In this document: positions 22,300-32,703 of the stretch, piece after piece | How the letters are laid out: each line of letters starts with the position of its first letter | How positions within the stretch are numbered: position 1 is the first letter of the stretch | DNA from: Sequoia sempervirens | Lineage: Eukaryota > Streptophyta > Pinopsida > Cupressales > Cupressaceae | Assembly: GCA_007258455.2 (NCBI GenBank) | Contig: VDFB02270651.1 | Coordinates: 493,080,571-493,144,570, forward strand | Length of the DNA: 64,000 nt | Reading direction: 5' to 3' | Translations under genes and position numbers: made by a program | Notes under the pieces: generated by a model | Database searches by the model: none | What the model saw: the letters and a program-made list of their open reading frames with translations, nothing else | Told to the model about the DNA's origin: nothing

Positions 22300-23130
22300 T
22301 TCATACAAGAGCCAAACATTGTTTTTCAATTGGTGAGTATCAGGTTTCATAATCGATTAAAGTTCAACTAATGTAATAGATAGGATGTTCTTTTCCATTA
22401 TCATCTTGTTGAGCCAACAATGTTATAAGAGCATGGACTAATGCAGATGCAATTGGCACATCTTGGATGTACACAATGTTCTTATGATGCAGAATTCGTC
22501 CCACTCAGGTTGGATTCCACCCACTCTGTATAGTTCAGATTTAATTGCATGTCATATTTACGTATTCGTTCAAAGATCTTTCTAAGGACATTTACATTGT
22601 CTTGTCTTGTTGAGCAAGGATGTCATCGACATAATATTTCAAGATTTTATGTATGTAATCGTGAAATATCAATGTCATTGCTCGTTGATAACTTGCACCG
22701 GCATTCTTTAATCCAAAAGGCATCATAACCCAACAAAACGTTCCCCAAACAGTTGTAAATGCGGTTTTGTATTGATCTTATGGGTTGATAAAGATTTGAC
22801 TATAACCAGAAAATCCATCCATGAATGACAACAAAGCATGTCCAGCCATTGAATCCATGATCATGTCAATACTAGGAAGCAGAAAATTGTCCTTTAAAGA
22901 GGCTTTATTCAAGTCACAAAAATTCGTGCATATCCTAATATGATTATCAGGTTTAGCAACTATGACAATGTTTGAGATTCAAGGAGAATAATCAATAGGT
23001 CGAATGAAACCCACGTTAAGGAGTTTTTCAAGCTATCCTTTAACATGCAAGGCTATGTTAGGGTGCATTTTTTGTATCTTTTGGAAAACAGTATTAGCAT
23101 TTTCAACAAGAACGATGTGTGTTACAATTT
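22300..23130 (-). pseudogene. Gypsy RT and RNase H (element 2)
   Basis: The minus strand encodes FCDLNKASLKDNFLLPSIDM near 22920, then MDGFSGYSQIFINP, MPFGLKNAGASYQRAM and KILKYYVDDILAQ near 22640. The catalytic YVDD box is intact. RNase H follows with YSPIEKQCLALV near 22340. Frames are interrupted by stops and a small number of indels. It is better preserved than the RT of element A. Confidence 0.75.
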
Positions 23131-23135
23131 TCGGG

Positions 23136-23840
23136 TCAATTCCTGGCATATCGGTATTTCCAAGCAAAAATTAGAGGAAAATCATGAAGTAAAGTTGTAG
23201 TGTCCTCTTGTTCTTCATCGTCAAGGCACTTCCCAATCTTAATATTTTTTTCTTTATCATCTATGTCCATTGGTATATCAATTGTATCTCCTAAGGGGAG
23301 TGCATTAGATTTAGGAATTTTAGGATCATATGGTTCTTCAATAATATCACTATCTTTTTGCTTGGTACTTATCACAGCACAAGTAACCCGTTTCATGGGA
23401 GGAATAGAGGATGTGTTATCATAAACTCCTAACATTTTTTTTAAAGCTTCGTCACTTTTAACATACTATCATGATGGTGGTAAGTCCATATGAGGCAGTT
23501 CAGGATTTTTGATTGTCACATTGTGTCTTGGTTGACATGTAATAGTGTTGATATTCAAAGATGGTCGTTGAGTGGCTTTTGTCATCTTAGAAAAAGAATA
23601 TCCCAACATAATTTTTTTCTTTTGTGTATTAGGTTCTATAGGAATGTGAATACCTTGTTCATTCTTTCCACATCCTCTACCAGTCTATCCCAATTGTTTC
23701 ACAAGTTCATAGCCTTTCCCATAAAGTCTTTCCATTTCCTTCGGATTAGGCAGATGTTGATGATCTATCTCATCAAAATTGGTTGTGTATGTTGTAGTTT
23801 CTTCCAAAGTAGAGGAGATAGATGTTTGAGAAGATTTTTC
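23136..23840 (-). pseudogene. Protease-RT linker with G-patch (element 2)
   Basis: At about 23737-23640 the minus strand reads MERLYGKGYELVKQLG, an in-frame stop, then TGRGCGKNEQGIHIPIEP. The glycine spacing and the GxxxGxGxGxxxQGI pattern fit a G-patch-like motif, known between protease and RT in some Tat/Athila-type elements, where it may bind RNA. The downstream frame 23136-23435 ends in an acidic DDEEQEDTT block. Confidence 0.5.
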
Positions 23841-23846
23841 TGAATT

Positions 23847-24500
23847 CTAAGTTGTCATAACAGTTGGTTGTTCTTGTTTTTCATCCTTTTTTCGTGTGAT
23901 TATATATTCGCCCATAAATGAAGGTGTAAATTCTAAGGATCGCCAATCATCACCAAATAATTTAGACACCAATTCCTTATATTGGTTTTCAATTTCAAGA
24001 GGTTCTATGTGAGATGTTGGAATTAATCTGTTCAGAAGACTTGTGGTTATGTTTTCAAGGTGTAAGCAACTTTCAAGCTCGGGGTCTATTTCAACTTGAT
24101 AAATTTTGTTGTTATAGACATATTTCATTATACGATGGAGGGTCAAAGGCATTGCATTCATCTCATGAATCCATGGTCTGCCTAAAAGAAGATTATATGA
24201 AAGATCATAGGGCATGACATGAATAGGAGTTTGCACAGTAGCCACACCAACTGTAATAGGCAAAGTTATTACACCAAGTGGTTTCTTTTTTGTATTGTCA
24301 AATCCTCAAATGGATAGGGAATTAGGTTTTATTTGTGACTTGTCAACATGCACTCTATTGGGGAGATTCACACTACACACATTAAGGGAAGAACCATTAT
24401 CAACGAGGGTCCTTTTGATACCTATTCGATTGAATTGAGCGATTATCATAAAGGATTCATTTTGTTTTCGTAACTATAAATTAGGGAGCTCATGTTGATG
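23847..24500 (-). pseudogene. Gypsy aspartic protease region (element 2)
   Basis: At about 24410 the minus strand encodes RTLVDNGSSLNVCS, the active-site block of Tat-type retroviral-like proteases. The catalytic D(T/S)GS triad reads DNGS, as is common in this lineage. The 138-residue frame 23847-24263 follows, with HVMPYDLSYNLLLGRPWIHE, the second conserved block (LLGRPWIH). Protease would release gag and pol products. A few in-frame stops separate the blocks. Confidence 0.75.
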
Positions 24501-24599
24501 AAAATTATTGTCTAGATTAACTCTATTCATTCCATGTATTAAAGCTATCACATCATTTGGAATTGTACTAGGAGGAACCGCTATGTGTTGTAATGTTGT

Positions 24600-25321
24600 C
24601 TAAAGGATGGTGTGATAATTTGGTGAATTCTGAAGTAAATACCAAAGAGAAATCTTTGTAGGAGTATTCTTGAGTTGTTCAAAAAGATCATACTCCTTGG
24701 TGTATGAGGGAAAACGAGGAGCACTAGGCAAATTAGGTAAAGGTAAAGAGGGTGGGGTTTGTTGCAATGGTTGTGGATTTTTTTGAGTATTATAAGTATG
24801 AGCAACAGTAGTATTACTAGATTGTTGCAACACATCAGTTTTAGGTGGGTAAAGAGTAAACTTGGTTCTATTGGAAGGGTGAATTTTATGTGAGGGTGGG
24901 TAAAGAATGAGTTGAGGTTGAATCACATTAACGTCCTTTGTGTTAGGTTGTTCACAACAACCTTAGTGGATGACTTGGGCGAGATGAAGTCCTGAATGGC
25001 TTCATCTAACATGTCAAAGTCATCGCGACTAAAAGGTTTGAGAGGGGAGTTATCATCAATTGGTTTAGGCTTCTCATGGAAAACCTCAGAGGATGAAGTG
25101 AGTGAGAGGAAGTCCTGAAGGGCTTCATCTAACTTGTCTAAATCATCACTACTAAGAGGCTTGGATGAGATGGTGTTTCTAAATTGAAGCATTTTATGTA
25201 AGGGTCGGTTTGATGTTTGTGGTTTTTTGTTTTCATGTACTAATGAATCTGATCTAAAAGGACTAGGAACTAATGCTAAAAATGTAACTTGCAAAAATCT
25301 AATGCTATCCATAAATTCCAT
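24600..25321 (-). pseudogene. Gag region (element 2)
   Basis: Two overlapping frames. 24923-25321 starts MEFMDSIRFLQVT and carries an internal duplication: SSDDLDKLDEALQDFLS and SRDDFDMLDEAIQDFIS. 24600-24926 is Pro/Gln-rich and ends EYDLFEQLKNTPTKISLWYL, the linker found before protease in Tat/Athila polyproteins. I see neither a classical capsid domain nor a zinc knuckle, so the capsid part may be lost or diverged. Confidence 0.6.
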
Positions 25322-25734
25322 GAAAGGAAAGGATGCTTATGCAAATGATTTAAATATAACAAAAAATAATTGAACTAAAGCAAAAAAGTATATGTGGCAA
25401 ATAGAAAGTGGAAGAAACTAAATTTTGGAAACAATGATGCAGAAAGTGTACTAGGACTGATTCACCCAGGGTGGCGAATGAGTCCCAGGAGAGATATTTT
25501 GAAGATTTTTCTGATTTTTTTGACTTTTTTTTCTATGTGTTCAGGTATGTACAATGCAGAGAAGTAATGGAAATGCAGAATTTCGTGATGATTTTGAGAA
25601 AATAAAATGCAATAATGACATCTATATGATAGTTTCACTAGTTCAATTTTGTAATCCCTAGGATGCAAAAACAATGCAAAATCCAATGCAATGAGTATTA
25701 GGATGTAAATGCAGATGTAAATCAGAAAGATAAT

Positions 25735-27378
25735 GTTCAATATGAAGGTTCACCAAAATGAACCATAGATTTTAGGGTGTAGGATGCTATGACTCTATTG
25801 CTCAATTAGGGTTTTTCAACTAAAGGAAAAGAGATAGATCCCACACAAAATCTAAGTGGATCATTCAAGCTAATGCAAGTAAAATGAAAATATGTCTAAA
25901 TGCAATGATCCAAATGCAAAAAATTGATAAAATAGATTGATTACTTATGCAAAACCTAAGAAATATGATGTGTTTGAAAAAACACTGTGATATGCAAATA
26001 GGTATAAAACGATGAATAAAAATGCAAATAGAACAAAACAAAAAGTTACAAGACTGAATGTGTGCATGTGTAAACCTGATGGGGACTGGAAAATACTCTA
26101 AAAAACTAGAAATGTTGACTTTTTGAATGACTGGGACTCATTCGCCACCCTGGGTGAATCAGTTCCAGATCAGAGTTTTTGCCCAAAATCCTATTTCTAT
26201 CAAAAGGGTACTGGAATCTGTACTCTGCTCTGACTGACACCTCCAGTGGGACTCATTTGTCAGCCATGGAAAATTAGTCCTTTTTCTATTTTCTAAAAAT
26301 TCAAGTTTCATATCTACACTTTGTCACCTGCACAACACTTCTTGACGGAAACCCAGATTTGAATCTCTGAAAAACACCTACAAAAAAACTTTAAATTTGT
26401 TGTCTAATGGGGGTTTTTCCTTGGTCAAACCCCTAATTTGGTAGTTAAACCTTGAATAGATAAAATCTACATAAAACCCTAGCCCTAAGTGTGTCTAAGA
26501 CTAGGAAAATATGAAGTAAGACAAAACCCTATTCTAATGTGCTAGAATAAGATAAGTAAATGTGATTTGAATGATCCATGACTTTAATCCAAGAAACCCT
26601 ACAATACTTCAAATGAGTGTAAATGACATGAAAACCTTAAATCTAAAGATAGAGAGAAAATGGAAGATGGAATCACTTTGAAAACAAGTCATAAGGTGTG
26701 ATTTGATGGCTAGTTGCATCTCCTCAACCTAGATTTCTCCATTATTCTTCATAGGCATCCATGATCAACTCTTTGCAATGTTGGATCTTGAATGAGAAGT
26801 GAGCTTGAAGACTTGCAAAAACCATATCTTGATGTCCAAAAGCTTCAACTTTGTTGTAGAAATGCTAATGAAACTTCTTGTGGAAGATATTTTGCTCTTC
26901 ACTCTTGATTTTTCTTTGTAAAAATTACTAGGAGATGTGAAAAATGACCTAAAATGTGTATTTATAGGCATCAATGCCTTATTTTCCCATTATTTAGACC
27001 TAAGAGGTTGACATCCACTTAAAATTTGATTTAAGTTGGTAAAATTCCCTCTCAAAATTGAAATTTTCCCCAAAAGGGACTCATTCGCCACCCTTGGCAA
27101 ATGGGTCTCGCTAGAGGGGACTCATTCGCTCAAGGTGGTAAATGGGTCCCACTTGTGGTTTTTGGACATGGGTTTTTGAGATATGAATGAATTAAGTATT
27201 ATTTGTCAGCATTTATATGATTTTTAAGTGAAACGGGCCTCTAGATCAAAAATAATGGGTCTTAGAGGCTTATAAATGTTGTTTTAAAGAATGATTAAAG
27301 CAAGGGTACTCAAAATTAGGTCCAAATTAAGTGTGAAATTATCTCTTTTTCCAAGAGTGTCCAATTTCCTATGCCACA
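25735..27378 (-). mobile_element. 5' LTR of element 2
   Basis: Minus strand start TGTGGCATAGGAAATTGG at 27378, with TATAAATA on the minus strand near 26962 (TTTATAGGCATCAATGCC context). Palindrome pairs lie at about 27076-27150 and 26126-26280, and the GGTTTGACCAAGG hairpin at 26409-26433. Length by comparison with the solo LTR (1599 bp) is about 1.6 kb; the exact 3' edge and primer-binding site were not resolved. A further palindrome at 25448-25480 lies just inside the element. Confidence 0.75.
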
Positions 27379-27384
27379 TAGAGG

Positions 27385-28294
27385 AAGGGTGTCAAAGCTC
27401 CTATGTTTGATGGAATAAATTATGCTTATTGAAAAGCTAGGATGGAATTCTTTCTACTCTCTCTTGGATTTGGTGTCTAGAAAATAGTTGAAAAAGTATA
27501 CATTATGTATACTGTTGGTCTAACAAGTGATGATGAAATAAAAGATTATGAAAATAATTGCAAAGAAAGAAATGATAGCTTGAGTGATCTTTCTTATTCT
27601 GAACTTGGAAAGGTGATAAGCCTTAAATCTACAAAATATGTATAGAAAAATTTGGAAAGCATTTATGAAGGAGATGATAAGGTCAAACAAGCAAAGCTGT
27701 AAAATCACAAAGAAAAATTTGAAACGCTAAGGATGTGTGAAGATAAAGATACTATTGTCTATGTATGCTCATAGTGGATGAATTTGTTAATGCCATCAAT
27801 GGTCTTGGTGGAAAGCTAGAGGAAAGTGAAGTGAAAAAGGTATTAATAACTCTTCCTAAATCTTATATCTCTAAAGTTTCTACTATTGAGGAAGCTCAAA
27901 ATTTGGATAATTATTCTGGAGATCAAATGTATGGTGCTTTAACTTCTTTTAAAATGAGAGATTTTGGTCAAGAGGTACTACAAGTAAAGAAACTTCCTTG
28001 AAAGTCGGCAAAGTAGAAAAGGATGATGAATCAGATCCAAATGATCTTTGATGAGGTGGAAGAAAATTTTGTAAGAAGGTTGAAGAAGGGAACAGGAAAA
28101 TACAAAGGTAAGCTACCCTTTAAATTTTTTAATTGTGGAAAGTTAGGTCATTATGCTTCTAAATATCCAATCAAAGTTTCAAATGAAAAACCTAAGGGTC
28201 ATAAAGTAAAATTTGTCAAGAAGAGTTATTATGTTGAAAGAGATAATGGTGTGTCTGATGATGATGAATTCTTGTTCATGTCTCTAAAAGTTTG
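27385..28294 (+). pseudogene. Copia gag with zinc knuckle
   Basis: It starts near KAPMFDGINYAY, an in-frame TGA replacing the usual Trp, then KARMEF, the standard opening of copia gag. The frame 27765-28001 covers the middle. The frame 28023-28295 holds FKFFNCGKLGHYASKYP, a CCHC zinc knuckle in which the last Cys reads Tyr. Multiple stops and frameshifts. Gag would form the virus-like particle. Confidence 0.75.
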
Positions 28295-28449
28295 AACTAA
28301 TTTTGCTAATCTTGAAAGATGTGTGAAGGAAAGTGCTCTGGTAACTAGTCACAACATTGAAGGATTTTTCCTCATTTTCCTCGATGGTTGTTTTGTAATG
28401 GATAATGTCCCATCCAGTTTTAATCTAATTGAAACATTGAAGGAACTAT

Positions 28450-28711
28450 GTTGACTACTTATCATGCAAGAGAAGAGAGGAATTATTGGATCATTGATAG
28501 TGGATGCTCAAATCATATGATAGGTAATAAGAGTGATTTTGTTAATCTTGAAAAGTAAGATGGTGGTCTTGTTAAGTTCGGTGATGACACATCTATTAAG
28601 ATTTGTGGAAAAGGTTCAATTAGTTTTGATGGAAAGCATAAAACAGATGATGTTCTTTATGTCAAGGGTCACTGGCATAATCCTCTAAGTGTAGGACAGA
28701 TGTGTGGTAGA
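28450..28711 (+). pseudogene. Copia aspartic protease
   Basis: NYWIIDSGCSNHMIGNKSDF at about 28468-28528 is the copia protease active site (DSG followed by CSNHM). It continues to HNPLSVGQMC at about 28700, the usual end of this segment. One stop follows the EK of FVNLEK. The DNA transposon inserted just after this point. Confidence 0.8.
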
Positions 28712-28715
28712 TTAT

Positions 28716-31360
28716 GGGTTAAAGCACAAAAATGTGTCACACTTTATAAAGGAATCGGCCAATAGCAAAAAAATTATGAACTTCGACCACATAAAAGTGG
28801 TCTTTATGTTTTGAATTTCAAAATGATGTAAACTAATAAAAAGTAGAAATACTAAAGAATTTTAATCTTGTAATTTTTTAAATTTTTTAAAAATTGTTTT
28901 GGTTATTTGTGGTAATAGAGATTGTACTCCCTTCTTGGAGATAGTACAATTCCTTGCCTAATTTGGACCTATTTTGGTACCCTTGCATTAATTACCCTTT
29001 AAATTATCATTAATAGGCCCCTAAGACCCATTATTTTGGATCTCAAGGCTTATTTCGACTAAAAACTTGACAAAATCATTCAAAACATCAAAAATCTTGA
29101 AAACCCACCTCAAAAATCTAGGATGGGACTCATTCGCCACCTTGGGAAAACGAGTCCCCCTATGTGGGACCCATTTGGGGCTTTTTTTAAGTTTGAGCAG
29201 GAAATTCAACTTTTTAATTCAAATTTTTGGTTGATGTCAACTTTTGAGATCTGAATAATGGTAAATTGGGTGTTAATGCCTATATAAGCAAGTTTCTAAA
29301 TCATTATTTCATCTAAGCAATAATTTTCAAGAGCAATTTCAAGAGACAAGTATTGAGAATCTTCAAGCATTCTTCCAAAAGAGCATTCAAGTTTCAAAAG
29401 AAAGCAAAGTTGAAGTCTTGGATCAGCATTAAAGTGTTTTTGCAAGTTTTCAATCTCATTTTCATTCAAGATCTAGCATTTTCAAGGGTTGATCATGGTT
29501 TCCTATGGTGAATCATGATGGATTCTAGGTTGGGGAGATGCAACTAGCCATCAATCCAAGCCTAAGGACTTGTTTCCTAAGTGATTACATCCTCCATTAT
29601 CACTCTGCATTCAACCTAAGGAAGGTACAAGCATCATTAGGGCTCATTTGGGGTGATTAGACGTCTCTCAAAGTGAGTCATTCATCTTCATGTTTCTATT
29701 CATGCATCATATTCTTACACATTAGAATAGGGTTGCATTATCTTTCAAATTTCCTAGTCTTAGAAACACTTAAGGCTAGGGCTTATGTTCACATTTACAT
29801 TCAAATTCCAGTGTTTCTATCAAGGTTTAATTACCAAAATAGGGGTTTGATCGAGGCAAACCCCCATAACCAAATCAAGTCTATATTTTGTTTTACATGT
29901 ATTTTCTTAGATTTGGATCCAAAAATCATTTTGGAAGGGAAAAGATTGGAGCATAGATATGAACCTTAAATTCTCGAAAAAGTGGAACGAAACTGATTTG
30001 CTAGAAGTGGCGAATGAGTCCCACTACAAGTGTTTTTCAGAATTGTTTGTAGATTAAGATATATTTTTCCCTAAAACTTGTTCCTATAAAAAAACCTTGA
30101 TATGTGACTAATTTTCCCAGACTAGCGAATGAGTCCCTGTAGGTCAAAAAGTCAAACTTTCCAGCATTTTAGAGCTTCAATCAGTCATCTTTAGGTTCTC
30201 AAGTGCACACAATCCTTCCTGTATCTTTCTATGTTGTTTCATTTACTTTTTTAGGTCATTTTTCAATTCATTGCATCATATTAGGGTTTAGTATTACAAC
30301 TTACATTGCATTTTTCTTTCCAAGTTCTTACTTGGTGGTGAACTCATTAGTTTACAATTAGCCCCTAGGCTAGCCCTATTGTAAGATTTCTTTCTCCTTT
30401 GCATTGAGATCTCTAGGGCTACCCTTGAATGAAGTAATTGGAAATTGGGTGTGCTCTATGTCCTAAGCCATATGATAGTGTTCAGACTCGCTTTTCAATG
30501 ACCACATTATTTTTTATCAATTTAAGATCAAATCTTGGAATGCTAAAAATTTGAGGAAAAAGTGACGTTCACTTGGCGTCAAGAAACAAATAGAAAAAAA
30601 AAATCATTTTCCCCTAATTTTTTTTCTTCAAATAGGTGACTTCAATATCTAGAGCATGGAAAAAAAAAATGAAATTTTGATGTATATTTTTCTCATAATA
30701 ACATTTTCAAGTCAAACTTGTCATCTTTGACAATTTTCATTCGATTTCAACTATTGTCTATTTTTTTAATCATTTTCAAAAAACAAATTATACCCTTTTG
30801 AAGAGGACTCTCTCCTCTAGTGCACCATATATTTTTCAAAAAAAATTAATATGTTTTACTATTCTTTTTAATTTCTAATTAGCCTCTTTTTAAAATTTAA
30901 CAACCTATTTGTATTATTTTAAAAATAAAATACATTAAAACTAATCAAAATATTAAAAAAATTACATATTCAGATTCACCACTCTGAGCTCTACAAAAAG
31001 GGTATTTTACTTTTTTAAAAACATCATTCTGACTGAAGAAAGACTTAGTTGAAGTTGACCATTTTGGAAAATTGTAAAAAAAGTTGAGTTGGCTGCCAAC
31101 TAGGATGCCACATAGATAGTTTCGGTAACCAAAACCTTGCACATAAAATAAGTCACATTTCAATGCAACAAAGTAAAATATTCAATTTTTTTCAAATTTT
31201 AAGTTTTGGGTGAAATGGTTTTGCTCGAAATTCTATGTGCCATGTATAGGCCACGTGGTTTCGAGCAAAACTAGTTCGACCAAAACTGTTTAAGTCAAAA
31301 TATTTTCATTTGAAACTATTTAGATGGCAAAAAGTGTGACACAACTTTTTTCTTTTACCC
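28716..31360. mobile_element. Inverted-repeat DNA transposon with 4-bp target duplication
   Basis: Left end GGGTTAAAGCACAAAAATGT and right end, reverse complemented, GGGTAAAAGAAAAAAGTTGT; both continue GTCACACTTT, giving about 30-bp terminal repeats (28716-28745, 31331-31360). TTAT flanks it on both sides (28712-28715, 31361-31364). Removing the element and one TTAT restores a continuous copia reading frame. Without the nested solo LTR it is about 1.04 kb and non-coding. It holds a 13-bp perfect stem GTTTTGCTCGAAA/TTTCGAGCAAAAC (31218-31271). The GGG ends and 4-bp duplication match the element at 470-1259. Confidence 0.85.
28908..30506 (+). mobile_element. Solo family B LTR (1599 bp) with TTATT target duplication
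   Basis: It starts TGTGGTAATAG, matching family B LTR starts, and ends ...GACCACA. It is flanked by TTATT at 28903-28907 and 30507-30511. No polypurine tract precedes it and no internal region follows, so it is a solo LTR left by LTR-LTR recombination. It contains a TATATAA box near 29281, a palindrome at 29126-29160, the GGGGTTTG...CAAACCCC hairpin at 29842-29864, and half-palindromes near 30008 and 30122. This copy fixes the true length of the family B LTR. Confidence 0.88.
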
Positions 31361-31364
31361 TTAT

Positions 31365-32335
31365 ACAGCCTTTTGTTTCAAGATGGTGGTTGTGAAATCA
31401 ACAAAGGAAGATCTAGTACTTTGGTCATTGCAGGGATAAGGATAGAAAGTAATGTTTATCAACTCAAAGTTAGTGGTGCTAAGATCTTTGTCTTAAATTA
31501 ATGAAATTTGGCTATGGCATAGAAGAATGGGCCACATCAATTTTGATAGCCTAGTGAGGATCAGTTCTATTGATGTTGTGAGCGATTTGTCAAAGATTGC
31601 AAAGCCTATCAATGCAATCTACAAAGAATGTCAAGTGGGAAAGCAAACAAAGAAGAGGTTCAAGAAAAAATAATATTCTACCATAGGTCCTTTGGATTTG
31701 GTGCATATAGATCTATGTGGACCTACTAGAATAAGAAGCCCATGTGGTGACAAGTATTTCATGCTATTCATTGATGATTATTCTAGAATGACTTGGGTGA
31801 CATTTCTCAAAGAAAAGTATGAATATCTAGATAAGTTTAAAGAATTTAAGTCTATGGTAGAAATGAAATGGATGTGAAAATAAAATTCTTGAGATATGAT
31901 AGAGATGGTGAGTTTACTTCAAATGAGTTTATTTTTTTTTGTGATGATCATCAAATAAAGAGACATTTGTCAACTCCTAGAACTCCTTAATAGAATGGAG
32001 TTGTGGAGAGGAATAATAGAATAATTCAAGAAGCTACTAGGACAATGATTATGAAATAAAATATATTGGATGTGTATTGGAGAGAATAAATTCATACTGT
32101 AGTCTACATTCTTTACAAAGGTCAAGCAAGAGTGGACTTTCAAAGACTCCTTATGAGTTATGGTATGGTAAATCTCCTACTATGAAATATTTCAGAGTTT
32201 TTGGAAGAAAATGCTATATCAAAAGAGATGAAGAAAGATTAGGAAAGTTTGATGCAAGATCTGATGATGGAATCTTCCTTAGACACTCTAGAAGAAGTAA
32301 AGCAAGTATCAGTGCTATAATAAAAGGCTGAAGAA
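31365..32335 (+). pseudogene. Copia pre-integrase and integrase
   Basis: It begins with CEINKGRSSTLVIAGIRIES and then a GAG-pre-integrase segment with GHINFDSLVRISSIDVV (about 31530). The frame 31692-31877 encodes MDLVHIDLCGPTRIRSPCGD and FIDDYSRMTWVTFLKEK, the rve core with its first Asp. The frame 32077-32331 holds KTPYELWYGKSP and FGRKCYIKRDEERLGKFDAR, the integrase C-terminal part. Frameshifts separate the blocks. Confidence 0.8.
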
Positions 32336-32703
32336 GATCGTAGAAAGTGCAAGTGTTAAGGTGAATAAAGAACCACTACAGAGTTCAGTACTGATAGAAG
32401 GATATGAATCAAATAAATCCTCATGTAGTGAAGAAGAAAAGAATGAAGAGAAGGAAAAAGAGAGGACAGTTGAAGAGGAAGAAGCTCCAGTAAAGATCCC
32501 TAAGAATCCTAAGTATGTGTAGAAAAATCATTCTAAAGATTAGACCATTGGAGATAACAGAAAAGGTGTGTTGAGAAGGAAGAAAGCAGCTATGGCAAAA
32601 GAACAAGTAAATTTTTGTTTACTTTTAGAGGTGGAACAAAAAATAGTGACTGAGGCATGCAAAGATGAGAATTGGATCAAGGCTATTGTTCATCATTAAA
32701 GCT
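32336..32703 (+). pseudogene. Copia IN-RT linker and first RT residues
   Basis: A Glu/Lys-rich stretch (EEEKNEEKEKERTVEEEE-like) typical of the copia integrase-RT linker, then EACKDENWIKAI at about 32655-32690, the start of copia RT. The rest of RT is missing; the LTR at 32704 follows directly. Confidence 0.6.

Larger units (their letters stand above)
16287..27378 (-). mobile_element. Nearly complete family B Tat-type gypsy element (element 2)
   Basis: Minus-strand order: 5' LTR (27378 down to about 25735), gag (25321-24600), protease, G-patch, RT, RNase H, second RNase H, integrase (to about 20360), a gap filled by an antisense PMD gene (17437-19655), polypurine tract (16828-16847), and a truncated 3' LTR (16827-16287). 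The two RNase H domains and an extra gene between integrase and the 3' LTR fit the Tat lineage of Ty3/gypsy. The element inserted into the start of a copia gag at 27379. All frames carry stops. The low end is truncated, so its target duplication cannot be verified. Confidence 0.8.
27379..32703 (+). mobile_element. Ty1/copia element, interrupted, LTRs not seen
   Basis: Gag, protease and integrase coding blocks of one copia element in plus orientation, with the insertion 28716-31360 between protease and the pre-integrase segment. The 5' end is cut by element 2, and the 3' end by the LTR at 32704 after only the first residues of RT. Joining across the insertion at the TTAT duplication keeps the reading frame, which shows that both halves belong to one element. 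Confidence 0.8.
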
